DNA of 64,000 nucleotides. Origin: Rhodamnia argentea. Lineage: Eukaryota > Streptophyta > Magnoliopsida > Myrtales > Myrtaceae. Shown in pieces: positions 24,613 through 37,200 of the stretch. The stretch is taken from contig NC_063151.1 in assembly GCF_020921035.1 (NCBI RefSeq), positions 30,138,934 through 30,202,933 on the forward strand, given 5' to 3'. Each line of letters starts with the position of its first letter. Positions within the stretch are counted from its first letter, which is position 1. Both the position numbers and the translations under genes were made by a program. The notes beneath the pieces were generated by a model. That model made no database searches, was not told the origin of the DNA, and saw only the letters and a list, made by a program, of their open reading frames with translations.

Positions 24613-26304
24613 CGAGACCAATTCTCCTCTTCTTTGAGATTTTATAATGCTCTGACTTTCTGTTTCTTTTTTCTCCTCTTCTTCTAGAAATTGATTCTGT
24701 TCCGTGAAGCCCCGGGTGATTAAAGATGGGTTTCGGACGCATGTGGTCGCCGAAGTTTCGATCTGTAGAATAGATAGGCATTCTTTGTCCGAACGTTTCG
24801 TTCTATTCATTGGCACTATGACGGTGGTGACGTAAGAATATTTGCGAATTAAATTCGACCGCGCCCATTTTCTTGCGAAAGAGCCTGTGTCAGCTTTCAA
24901 AATGATCTCTTTCTTGTGTTTTTTTCTCCGGCACGCTTGCACTAGATTGATTCTTCTTCCACTTAACAAATGTGATGCGGTTGCGCCGAATGATCATTGG
25001 TTCACAAATTACTTTGATCCCCGTCCCAAGTAGTCATGTTCTATGATTTAGTATTCCTTTTCGATTTTTCGGAGGATTAAACGCGAGAACACATCTTGTA
25101 CCATTAAAAGTGGAAGGTCGAAACGACGATTTGTAATTTTTATTCATTATTACTCAGTCTTTTTATTTATTTCTTTTCTTTTCGGTTGAGTTTCCGAGCG
25201 AAAGATAGAGAAAGAGAGAAAGGCATTTGCGCTGGTGAAATTAGTCGTGCAAAAAGGCAAAGAACGATGACGACGGGGAACATTTGGTTTTTTAGTTTTA
25301 CTAAAAGTGTACTAAAAATTCTAAAACTTGTTACGAAAGTATAATTGGATTTTAAAACTAAAAAAAAAATGTAATCTAGTCCTAAAATTAGTCAAATTAA
25401 TTCAATTGAATCCTTTCATTGACTTTGTCCAATCAAACTAATGAAAAATATTAGTGTGACTTTTTTTTTAAAATTTTCTCTCTCCTTCGTGGCATTAACC
25501 TTTCTAAAACAATGTCGTTTTGGTATGAATTCACGTCGGCATTTTTTGTGAGTCTAATTGGACGGAGCTAATGAAAAAGACTTAATTATATCAATTTGAC
25601 AAATTTCAGGACTTGATTACACTTTTCATAACATTCAAAATTCAATTGCACTTTCGTAATAAATTTTAAAACTTTCAGTGCTCTTATCCCTTTAGTTTTC
25701 AATTTTCTTGTACTTGTTAAAATTTTCCTCGGACTAATAATTCGAATTTATCATATTTCCAAAAAAAAAAATTTACTTTTAAAACACATGAAAAAAAAAG
25801 ATGCCCATGGAATTTTAAAATTTGATTTGTTAAATAATCCAATTCCACAATTTTATTTTATTTTTTATTTTTGCAAAGAATTAGATTTCAGAAGGTATCC
25901 TAATCCAAGTTTTCATTTCTTTCCGAACATTTGGGACTCCACAAGAAATTTGATTCCACAGTTAAGGAAACAAAGCCCGAAGGAAATGGCTTCTCGACTG
26001 CATGGAGATAGGGGTACAATTTCTCACTAAAAATACATGTGAACTATAGAAATTTGATTTGAAGAATGGAATTATATTTCCACGATCATCAGTCCCTATA
26101 ACATTCACAACAAATATCAAATGGAAAAAATAACTCAAAAAGGTGATAAATTAAATAAAACAAAGAATTTTCTAAGCGAAACAGACTTCGGGGTGGGGGG
26201 GGCAATTCTAAGAAGGACGCACGCCGGGATGGAAGACGGCAGCAAACGACCGCAAACTGCTGCGGCGACAAATAATTTAGGTCAAACACGTGAAGATAAC
26301 AGAC
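24613..26304. other. AT-rich spacer between SAUR and URGT genes
   Basis: No gene is visible. It contains 3'-UTR of the plus-strand SAUR gene on the left, a foldback MITE at 25300-25690 (separate entry), and the probable 3'-UTR of the minus-strand transporter on the right. Confidence 0.6.
25300..25690. mobile_element. Foldback Mutator-like MITE with perfect 9-bp target duplication
   Basis: A 391-base AT-rich element is flanked by identical TTTAGTTTT at 25291-25299 and 25691-25699, the 9-bp target duplication expected of Mutator-like elements. Its two halves are long imperfect inverted repeats of about 150 bases each: left TTACGAAAGTATAATTGGAT pairs with right ATTACGAAAGTGCAATTGAA read inwards. 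It has no coding capacity and is non-autonomous. Confidence 0.75.
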
Positions 26305-28816
26305 CTATACCTTGGAATCACCAAGTTCAATGTCTTTCGCGGGAGGATGCTCAACACCTTCCTTCAAAAGCCTAATTTCCTCTTCCGTGAGACTGTTTTT
26401 CACATTCAGCGCGGTCTTTGCATTCGACTGCTTCTCTAGTTCCACGGCCCAACTGTACACTACCATGCCGAGAACGGCTATGATCATCCCCATTATGTTC
26501 TTCAGAGTCAGCGCGGAATCGAAGAGCACCCATCCTAGTATGAGGACGCACACCGTCTTCATGTGGCCCAAAACCTGGAAGGACGTGGCCGAGAATCGTC
26601 CTATGCAGAGGTACTGACTCATGTTGCAGAATACCGCCAGCGAGCAAGAGAGAAGTATAAAGAACTGCACATGACCACCATAAATCAGATAAAGTGGAAC
26701 AATTCCAAAGTGCAAGAACGGTGTATATTCATGCTTCGGAGGAACCAAAGGTAGAGAGAGTGCCTTTATCCTTACCAGGGCACCATAAGACATCTTATAG
26801 TCTATTATCGCATTGCCATTGAGGAAGTAATCAACAAATGGACCGAAAACAAGGAGAGAGACGGCTTGAATTGGAGCTGTCTTACTCAGCAATTCAAAAG
26901 ATCCAATCGAGTACTTCTTTTGCAAGGAGCCTATTGACTGTTACACGAAGACAAGAAGCCATAAGCATTCATAAGTTCACTGTAAACCGCAGTAAAACAA
27001 AAACAGTTTTGACTGAGTGAAACATGTAATATATGGGGCTTTGCTTGAATTTGTGCATAAGAAAAGTTTGCTCTATAATTTCGATGAAAAGAAAAAAACA
27101 GAGCCGAGATCACCCACTAGAAACGTGAAAAGAAACACAAAACCCAACTATATGGTTGTAGACTGGACATGAGTCACATGACCATAAATACTGTTAAACT
27201 AGGGTTCATCACTCCAAACAAAAAAGGATCACTTAAACCGGGTCTGAAATCATTAAAGTCCGATCTTCCAAGATGATAGTTTGCTACCTATGAAACCTGA
27301 AATCCGTTATAGCTAGCATTACAGCATGCGAAACAATCTAAAAAAGTGCAACGGCACCTCGATAAACTCGCATCGCATTCGCTTAAGTTCCTAAATTGCC
27401 CCCAGCATTCCCTTCAACACCCAGTGAGCAACTGGGACTCCTCGAGGCATGAAAAATAGGATAATGGAACATCCAGGTTTCACACATTCATAAAAAAATT
27501 CATTTTCTGCTAATATTTTCAACCCGAAAAGCTGCGCAAGAGCGTGGGACGGTACAAAAGCTTTCAAGGATGACAAAATCAACTGTCAATAAACGCAGTC
27601 CTAGAGAGGCCAGTCATGGTGATCTGCAATTCTAATGTGCAAAAATCCCCAGACCAAGTGGAGCATCAAGAGGTATAGATGTATCATCATCAGGTTCTCA
27701 GTATAGACAGTCCTATGAAAAGGCAAATGGGGAGATATGGAAGATTTACTCACAATCTGCTGCAACGATGTAGAGAGGACAGCCACACAAGCACATATGA
27801 AACCTTTGGCGTTGACTTTTACGTCCGTAACAGTGCAAACACCAACTCCTACTACCACAACCATCACGGCCATTTTCACTTCCCTTGAGTAATGTTTACT
27901 GTGAAGGATCCACTCCATCACGCAAACAACAGGAATCATGCTCAGTTTTGAAATCTGCGACAGAGACAATTACATTTCGATCTATTTAAGATCCCCTTGG
28001 AAGGAAGGATAGTATGTAAAATTACTGTCGAATTAATTCGTACTTGGTAAAATCCAACAGAGTTAAGCATCAAGCTGAAGTTCATCCCCGTGATGGACAT
28101 ATTAGCAACAATAGAGAACCAGAGAAGCTCCCACATAGGAACGTATTTAGATGCAGAATAACCAGCAGCATTTGACACCAGACCGACCAAAGCAGTCACG
28201 GCAAAGTGGAACCCCGTCAACGTCGTAGCTGAAATCAAAATTCGATCAAACTCAGTGACAAACTCAACTGTCGCAATTGAATTGCCAGTGTCTAGACTGG
28301 CCGATCGCTGAGACGGATTGTGTCCAACCAAAGCGAAAGCAGGACTACATATCCATGCAAGCTGAAACATGCCCGCACACAAAAATTGCAGATGAACTCG
28401 TAGGACGGAGTAAATGATGATTAATTGAACGCATGACAACTGTCTAAGGAAAATTAAACACCCGGATGGCAATAGTGACGGTTGGAGATCCACACACATG
28501 ACACAAGAATTTGTGGGAAAGGCAACAGATCGGAAATCGAAGCATTGATAAGTTGCGATTTCCAAACCAGATCCAGGAAGGAACTGAGAATCAGTTTCTT
28601 TAAGCTCCGACCAGACACATGCGACATACGCACTTGAACCGGTGTACAACGCACGCACGTCAGTTACACAGATGACGAACACTCACCGAAACCGAAGCCG
28701 TAGCCACTGGAGGACATGAGCTGCTTGTTGGCCATAATAATGCCGACGGAGCTCACCACGTTCATCGCCCACGCTCCCACATCGGACACGGCCGACGATT
28801 TCTTCTCGCTCTCCAT
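26305..28816 (-). CDS. URGT: UDP-rhamnose/UDP-galactose transporter (URGT-like, NST-KT family)
   Basis: Five exons, 28816-28687, 28228-28044, 27954-27754, 26937-26776 and 26664-26305, sum to 1038 bases and give 345 residues, all junctions in frame. The protein begins [20 protein letters not shown] and is hydrophobic with about ten membrane helices. It is nearly colinear with Arabidopsis URGT1-type Golgi transporters: [61 protein letters not shown], then [36 protein letters not shown] and the tail [18 protein letters not shown]. Family members import UDP-Rha and UDP-Gal into the Golgi lumen in exchange for UMP, for pectin and other matrix glycans. The long intron (26938-27753) contains no coding signal I can see. 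Substrate preference cannot be read from sequence. Confidence 0.95.
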
Positions 28817-31800
28817 CTCCTCCAACTGTCTCTCTCTCTAGAAGCACAAATCCCCAATCGGCGAAACTCAAAAAAAAAAAAAAGAAAAACCGCAAATCGC
28901 CAGCAGAGATCAGCTCCGGATCTCGGTGCCGAAGCAACGACGGAGTAGGACACGGAGACGGAGACCAAACACAATGAAGCCTTCCGAAATTTGAGCTGGC
29001 CTCGGGAGGAACCGCGTGGAGACCGCGCCGGCCAGCGCCTAGATTTGCAGCAGAGCTCGAAGATCTGGATCGGAGAAGAGAGGGAGAACGAGAGAGAAGA
29101 TGAGAAATGAGGGGGGTTGTGTTGCTCAGCCTTTTTGGGTCGTGTAGTAATACCAATACCCCCTCCTTCTCTTTCTAACCCCCAAATTCCCCCGGTGTCG
29201 TGTTTGTTCTCTCTCTCGCTCTTGTTTCTCTCTCCAACCTCGCCCTCGAAGACGAGTATCATTCGATTTTATGGTCTCCGACATCTTCTATCTCCGACAC
29301 GCATAAATAATGCGGGTCGCACGTGTTCGGGACCGCGCGCGTGCGAGCGCCCCGGGGTGAAATCGATGAATTAACGAGCCGAAGCTTCTTGCATCTGTTA
29401 CCCTTTTGCCAAATTCGCTCCGTTACACTAAAAAACGCAAATTAAAGTCACCAATTTCTTCCTCCTCCTTTTCCGCTATGAATTTTAACGAGAGGAGTCG
29501 AAACCCGACAAGCCCTCCATTCATCGTGTGGATGATGCGTCTTTAGTCGGATCAAGGAGTGATAGATCCGTCAAAGTATATCACCAATTCATTTCTTAAC
29601 TATATAGGTCCGTTACATTCAATAAATTATGGGCGAGCAATTTCGGGTTCCATACGAATTTCATTTAGAACTTGAAACTTACCCATCGAAACAATTTTTT
29701 CATTTTTTAAAACCCGAAACCTATCCCGCATACTTTAAAACATGGAACGTCCCCTGTCACGGATTTTAGGATCTATGACTCTCTATTTCCTCTCACTCGA
29801 TCTTGAACTCACTTACCTATGTTTGGATACGAATTTTCTTGAGGTAGATTACATATGAAAGTGTTTCGGGAATATCATTAGATCGGGGTACGAGTCACTA
29901 TATTTTCATTGCAGTAAATGGATCATAAATGGATTAAATGAGTCTATTTGAGCTAGATCATAACCGAACTCGATCGGCTTGTTTGACAAGTTTAGGGAGC
30001 GATCTAAGTTATTATTGGACCATAATGGCAGAAAATTGAAATTGATTTTCGCACCGATAATTCGACATTTTTTTTAATTTCATTTGAGTCGGGGATCATT
30101 TACACGAAGAAAGCCAAAGGATCCCACAAAACACGTCTTGATTCTTTTTTTTTTTTTTTCTGACCTTGTCTTCTTGACTTGTCAAATGGGATTCAAACAT
30201 GAACCTTATTCTCCAATTAAATACGGAGCCGCCTTCGTTGGACTCACCGAGAATATTCCTCTATCGGACGTTTCCATGTGCCTTGCTGCTCTGCCTTATT
30301 GGATTTTTTATTTATTTTTATTTTTTTTGTGTGTTCGTCGACATTTCAATTTCGTTGCAATCTCTCTCATTAAAGTACTTCGCAATTTCGAAATTGACCG
30401 TTTTGGGCACGATAGTACCTCGTTATATATGTAGGGCCTCACAGCAGTAGTACCGTGCGGCGGCAACGGTGCAATCTGGCCTTTTCCTTCAATTAGTCAT
30501 TTTCCCCTTGTTTTATTTATTTATTTTTAGTTAATGATTATGTTTTTATTCTAGTGGACGAGACGAGAGAAACAGAAACAAAAACAAAATACAAAAGAGG
30601 AGTGCGGCGACGGTGCCACGTGGCACTACATCGTGATGAATTTGGGCGGAGGAGAGGAGACCATTGCGTGGGACCAAAAGTGAAAAAACAAAAAGGGGAA
30701 AAGGGACCAAAAACAAATCTACCTTCCTTGCTTTAAACGGCACCATTCGATGCCTTGACGCCTCTCTCTCTTTTCCCCACCCGCAAATTTTGTTCGTTGA
30801 TTGCAACGCGCCACCCCCACGCTCCTCCACACCACCCTCCCCCCCCCCGCGCGCGCAAAACTAGGAAATCGATTGAAATCGAGTCGGTTCTCGATTTCAA
30901 GTACCTAGGAAACGGACCGGTTTTGAAATTGATTTTTAGCAGAATCGGCTTCAAAGTCTAGGTCCGGAACCTACCCACCCGGTCCATGCTCATCTCTACC
31001 TCGGATTCAGCAAAATTAGATATTTATTTGGTGGAAAAAAAAAAGAAAAGTAAAATTAGAGGCGTGGAGATATTAACGGAAATCGATACGTGTATTCGGT
31101 AGTGATACGCCGACACGAAGAAGGTAGCGTACAAATTCGATGATGAATATCACGTAGGCCGAATCGATGCGTTCGTCCCTCGTGTGGAAGAGCGCAAATG
31201 ATGCGTTGTTGATTGACTAGTCGTGGCCTCATGAGCATGAGTCGCGATTCTTATGTGCGACAGAGAATTCGAATGTATACATGAGCAAATTTTGCTTTCA
31301 AGTCACACTGCCGTCGATTACTGCCGGCGACTTAATTTTTGATTGCGTGGGGGAACTGTGATCCAGATTCAAGAGAATCGGGGGTCGAAAGTGGACTGAA
31401 AAACCTTGCCAAAGAAAGAGCAAGCACTGAACTGCAAAACTTACCGAATTCTAGGGGCCAACAGTGCAATTTTCTTTCTGCTCAGGAAGAGCTTGTGCAT
31501 CTTTGGTACGTGGTATAAAGCTCGACTAGTTTTCTGAAAAATAAAAATAGAAATTCTCACCCACTACGGTTTTTTTATTTTATTTTTATCCCCTAATGTT
31601 TTTATTTTGCAGAAGGGAGGGTTCGCCTTTTCCAATTAGCTGCGACGTTCTATGAATCGAGAATGAAAAGGGGAAGATGCTTTGCATCCCCCGCTCGATT
31701 CGATGCACTTGAGGTTTCCTTGATGCGTCACAAGATCAACCCGACAAGGTGGATGGATGACTCCCCTTCGGACGTTGAGAAGGTTGAACGAAGACATCTA

Positions 31801-31859
31801 ACGCGGATTTAAGTTAGATCGAAACTAGCTTTCTATGGTGCACGCAACTTCGCACGTGA

Positions 31860-32030
31860 TCATTTCGAGAGTTAAAAGAACGTGAAACGAAAGAGAGAAA
31901 CTCTTTGTATAGGTTTTATTACATGACTATCTATGGTAACAAGATAAACATAATTCTGAATATTATGCATAATCTTGATAGATGTGCATAATCAAATAGA
32001 TATGCTGATATCGCTAACTTCTCCCCTCAA
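31860..32030 (-). mobile_element. Possible Copia-type 3' end fragment (fossil)
   Basis: On the minus strand a purine tract (TTGAGGGGAGAAG) precedes TTAGCGATATCAGCATATC and an AT-rich stretch with GCATAATATTCAG and AATAAAACCTATAC. That order, a polypurine tract then LTR, is common at the 3' end of plant Copia elements. I found no partner LTR or coding region, so this is at best a broken, old fragment. Confidence 0.35.
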
Positions 32031-33932
32031 ACTCAAGGTCATTGATTGATGTGCATCGTCAAGCGAATATTCTAACATCGCTAATATTGAGCAAGATGGA
32101 AATTCCTGTAATTTGCCTTCGTCGTCAATATTACTGTAGCAGCTAAAGGTTGTGAGATTTTAGAAAATGCAAGGGTCCATAAAACTTTAGTAGCATAAAC
32201 ATTTCCCTCGTGCTATTATATGGAATCAGCTTTGGTCCATGTACTGTATTTGTTGAACATTTAGGTTGTGTTTGATTCGGTTTTGAAAATGGATCCTCTA
32301 GCCTAAGGGGTTTTTGGGGAAAAACAAATGGTTTTTGGTAATACAATCCTTTGTAAAACAATTTTGGAATAAGCAGTGTTTGGAAAAAAAAAAATTGCAA
32401 AGGGCATTAGCTGCAATTTTTATTTTTTTATTAAAAAAATTAAACCCTTCGCAAGCTTTTGGCAAAAGACTTAGGCCATCGGCAAGCCAACTCTAGTGTC
32501 GGCGGCCGTTGGCTGGAGTCGCACAACCCAAGCGAGGGGGTTCGGGCGACCCGGGTGATAATCGCATGGGTCACGTGACAACTCCGGCCCTGATGCAAAT
32601 AAGACGAACAATAACAACAAGTGGATAAGCTAGAAAACTAAAGAATGGGTGGTGATAGTTTTGGAAGAAAAAAAAAACTATTAAAACCTAGTTTTAGCAT
32701 TCCACCAATGAAAGCTCAAGACAGATGGGACCTGTCTTGGGCTTTTAGCTTTCCCAAGCAAGTATTGAGGCTTTAGGCCTCTAAAACTCTACGTAACACG
32801 CAATTGTACCTAAGATTACAACCTTAATCCCCCAATTTACCCATAACGGCAATTGAAGGACAAGACTAAACTTCCCGTCTCAATATGAGTTGAATATGTT
32901 GAGTCAATAACGATAAATCCACCAACGGCGCCTATGTGTACAAGTTTCTAAGCCAATTACAATTTTGGTCCTCGTACTTTCATGAATGTCCTATTTTAGC
33001 CCTTGTACTTTATTTTAGCTATAACTAGTTCTGAAATTACACTTTGATAAAAACTTGGTTTCTTTTCTCACATCTTTATCGGAAATTTTATGAAAATGCC
33101 AATTTGCAACCAACTTTTAATTGATGATTTTTACGTTTAGAAAAGTGCATAATTTGATTGATAACCCCGTAAAACTTAATTCCATCAAATGCAAGAATTT
33201 AACATCCACATTTCCAGTATAGATTCATATATAGGGAAAAAGAAAAGACTATATATAGATTATGTAACCACAACTTTGAGTCGTTATTTTATAGCTAAAC
33301 CCATAAATTATAGTATCATTAGTAACTCCACATCATAGACTTGCTTACTATGACATTTATCTTAATAAGACTTTCAAATCAGATTGGACAAACTTGTAAA
33401 TATAGGAATTACCAACTGATACTTGGTTTTTATTTGGCATTCCTGTAAGAATGGATTAAATTGCGATAAAAAGAATCGAGGACTAGCTGTCTTTTAGCTA
33501 CTACAAAGTGCAAGGACTAACATGGAAAGTTCCTAAAAGGACGTGGACCAGTAATGTAACTATTCTTTTGGAAATCTGTGCCAATGGCACCACATGTCGA
33601 ATCGCAAGGTGCTGTCTCGGCATATTCCATCCGCATTTTGATGGAAGAGTGAATTTTGACCTCAAGTTGTCGTCGCAGATAAATTGGCGAGTTGAATTAT
33701 TAACGGAATATGTTATAATAGGGATCGAAACTGAATTCGGCCTATAGTACGGGGACGACGTCTGTAATTACATAAAGAAAGGAAAATGACAATGCCATGT
33801 GAAGGAACAAAAAGTCCCATGAAGCCCGCCCAAACCCGGAAATAGCACATGGGAGATGCAATACCAGACCGGCATGTGCTGTGCGCGCGCAATTGTTCAG
33901 TGCCCACGCTTCGAGAATGAGATTTGCACCAT

Positions 33933-34265
33933 CTAAACATGTACTGTCCAGGAAAGAAAACATGGCCAGTGCAGATACTCATATGCAAGAGTTCCATCCG
34001 TTGTTATATTCACCACGAGATTCGACGATTTGGTGAAGAGCACCGAGCCAGAGGGTCGGTCGAAATCCGATCTCTGTAACTCATATGCAAGAGTGCCATC
34101 CGTTCGTAGCTGCTGAAAGCCATAAAGCCCATTCATCCTAAGTCTGTGACTGTTATAGTCATCTGCAAATAATCTTTCACCATTGCTTGAATAAATTACA
34201 ACATGATGATGACAAGAATGGAGCGAGCGTCCACCTCCAGAGCGAAAATTTACAACACGCACCAA
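33933..34265 (-). other. Unassigned open frame with a twice-repeated TDGTLAYE peptide
   Basis: A frame of 110 codons just downstream of the ABC1K stop encodes the peptide TDGTLAYE twice. It corresponds to the direct DNA repeat ATATGCAAGAGT.CCATCCGTT near 33980 and 34082. The strand and position would place it in the 3'-UTR of the ABC1K gene or just beyond. The motif faintly recalls beta-repeat lectin domains (DGxLxxY), but I cannot assign it. It may be a gene fragment. Confidence 0.25.
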
Positions 34266-34295
34266 TTATCCTACACAGGAATTGGTTCGCATCGG

Positions 34296-37200
34296 CTATA
34301 GGGAGGTAGTGGCCACAGTGGGCGGCGGCCGGAGGACTTGCTGGAGCATTCTGGCTGCAAGACGCTGCGTAATTCCACCAGCAACACGCCCTCCTAAGCT
34401 GCGTGCTTCAGGTTCTTGAAGGACCTGGTCAGAACATGCCTTACAAATTAGTTTACGTACTCATCCCGAACCCTAGTCCTCCAGAAAAAAGATTGGAAGT
34501 ACTAATATATAGTGCGTGGACTGTTTTGGTCTATAAAGGAACTTAGGAGCTGAGACCATTACCTTATTGAAGCCACAAATACAGACTAGACAAGAACGAA
34601 ACAAAAAGCAACTATCTTGAAGGTAATCTTTGGTTGTTTGTAGACTCCACTAATCAAACAGCTTGGACAATCTAATAAATATACTAGGTTACATTACAAC
34701 AGCTCGGTCTGACAGACTATAGGTTACAACTCATGATTCAGTAACATGACTTCAGACTCCCATTTAATCCCCAATGCCCCATCAAAACTCCTACTGCGAA
34801 TAATATCAGGCATGTCGCATGCACTTTCTTCTAAATGAGAATGACTTGCAGACAGTCACAGTGGTCCGAGTAAGTAAATTCCGGTGCATAACCAAGAGGA
34901 GAGGACAGCATCACAACTGCGTTTTGGTTTGGTTGGACTGCGGATTAAGCTTTTGACGCTAGCCATAAACTTTGAATATGGAGATCTGGCTTTCATTTCA
35001 TAATTCATCTCAGTATTTAATATTTGTATTCAACATTCTCTCTCTCTCCATATATATATGAATAATCTAGTGAACTAAAACCCATAAGTCAGAGGTCACT
35101 TCCCAGCTTCTTTCTTTTATAGCAGAAACGAAAAACAGGGACAAAGGATAAAAGGAAACCCACCCTCCCAACCCCAAAAGCCAGGAACATCACTAGTTAA
35201 TCATCAGCAAGGTAATTGATCACAAAAAGTGTGAGCAGTGGACTTTTTATGAAAGTTCAATTTCCCAAGATAACTATAAAGATGGATTCCTAGTGCCAGT
35301 GGTACTTAAAGTCTTACTTGCAGAATAGGTTGCAGAAGGCTCGGATCAAAACTCTGAGAGGTTCTCAGAAGTCCCCATATCCTCATGACTTGATCCCGGA
35401 GACCTATCATCCTTTTCAGTTCATCATCATTCATCACGAGAGGTCCATTAGCATTCCCATTGAATAATAGAGTTCGCATAAAAGCAGGAGCAGAATTATA
35501 TCCATCGATAACTGAACCAAGGACGATAGCTTCTGTTACACGAACAGACTCCTTTACCACCAAAACCCGCAGTTCTTCCCCCTCGGGGCCCAATAATAGC
35601 TTCAAAACAGGTTGCAAAGCATCTTTTGCTGAAAAGTCTCTGTCTTTTCTACCTTGTTCAAGTAAGTTTTCAAGTCTATTCCACCTGCAAAAGAGTATCA
35701 TTTCTTGTCAATGTCCAAAATATAACAACGTTCGTTGCATGGAACAAAGATAGTGGCAGTTACATGCCTAAACCTCCCATCCTTGAACAGCAACTCAATA
35801 AGAGCATCTCTCAGATATGGATTTGGATCAGTGAGAAGCCTCTTAGCAAAATAAGGATATGAAGCAGCCAGCACCTTGAAGTTAGGATCAGCATAAAGTG
35901 CTAAACCTTCCAGCACGGTAAGGGATCTCAATATCAAAGCATAATATGCAGGCACTGCAGAGACATGGTCATGCCAAAAAGTCAGACTCACAAACTTCCA
36001 TGCAAAGAGAAGAAAAGCAGAGACATTTTCTGTTGGCTGCTATAGAAACAAAAAGATATACATAAAATAAGGGCCTTGTTAATACAATTGCCCCTGGGGC
36101 ACTTGTTAAGCATACTTAATAAAGTATGTTTTGATTTCCAAAGCACTGATCACACAAAGTACGAGTAAAACACTGTATTAAAAAACTGCAAACTGAGCGG
36201 CCAGAGATTGATTGAACAGCCCCTATCCCCCCTGCTTACCTACTCGTGCTCCTAGCTTTCTCTTTAAACTGTCTTAACTTGTGCCCATAGGGCAATCGCT
36301 AACAGAATCTGTTAAATAAATTCCTGTTCATTTATTTGTCCCTAATTGGAAAAATCTTCAAACGGTAGCAACCAGTAACTAGAGATATTCCAAAGAAGAA
36401 GGTAGATCGAGGAGGCGCATCTTGAGTTCAAGGTCCATTAAAGGCAGAATGCAGATGTAGATAAATCAATATGAGAGCGACTCACCATTGAAAGGATACT
36501 GGTATAAAACAGCGCCCAAGCCATCGACTAAGGTTTTGAAGTTTAGTTCACTGACAGTTGCATTAAGCGCATCATCAAAAAAGTTCCGAAGAGCCGGCAC
36601 AATTGGCGACACATCCACATCAGGTGAGAGAAAATCTAGAGCATAGTAGTCACGAGCCATAGCTTCATAATCCCGATTAACGAGGTGGACCACATGACCT
36701 ATTATAGCAAACCTCGCTGCCTCCGGGGTCTCACTCATCATCCCAAAATCAAGAAAAGCAAGTTTACCCTCAGGCGTTGCCAAAAGATTACCAGGATGAG
36801 GATCTGCATGAAAATATCCATACTCAAGCAGCTGTCTAAGGCTGCACTGAATGCCTGCGTTCACAAAATCCAGAACTTTTAAACCTTGTCTCTCAATTGC
36901 TTCCTGCTCATTTAGTTTGACTCCATCCACCCAGTCCATTGTCAACACTTTGCCACTTGTATAATCCCAAAAAATATCAGGGACAAGGACATCTGCCTTG
37001 TCAGCATACAACTGCTTAAACCTCCTTGCATTCTGCCCCTCCTGCAGACACCTGTCAAAATTAACAATCAAGCCCAACAAAATCTTATAGAAAATTCTTC
37101 AGGGCTTACCAAATCACACAAATGCAAAGAGATCCTTCGAACTAACTATACATCTTAAGAAGCAAGTATACCTCTGAGTTAAAGCCAAATTTGGCTGGCA

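Larger units (their letters stand above)
28817..34295. other. Spacer of about 5.5 kb upstream of URGT and downstream of ABC1K
   Basis: Bases 28817-29300 are CT-rich and presumably promoter and 5'-UTR of the transporter gene. The rest is AT-rich and shows no gene I can support. Possible repeat traces are a Copia-like LTR fragment near 31860-32030, a mirrored pair of weak repeats around 29630-29790 and 30880-31000, and inverted tracts around 32965-33545 resembling a decayed foldback element. An odd open frame with a repeated peptide at 33933-34265 is listed separately. Confidence 0.45.

Noticed and set aside
32260-32700. A GGTTGTGTTTGATTCGG start resembling a hAT or Tourist MITE end
   Set aside because: I could not find a matching inverted end or a target duplication within 600 bases.
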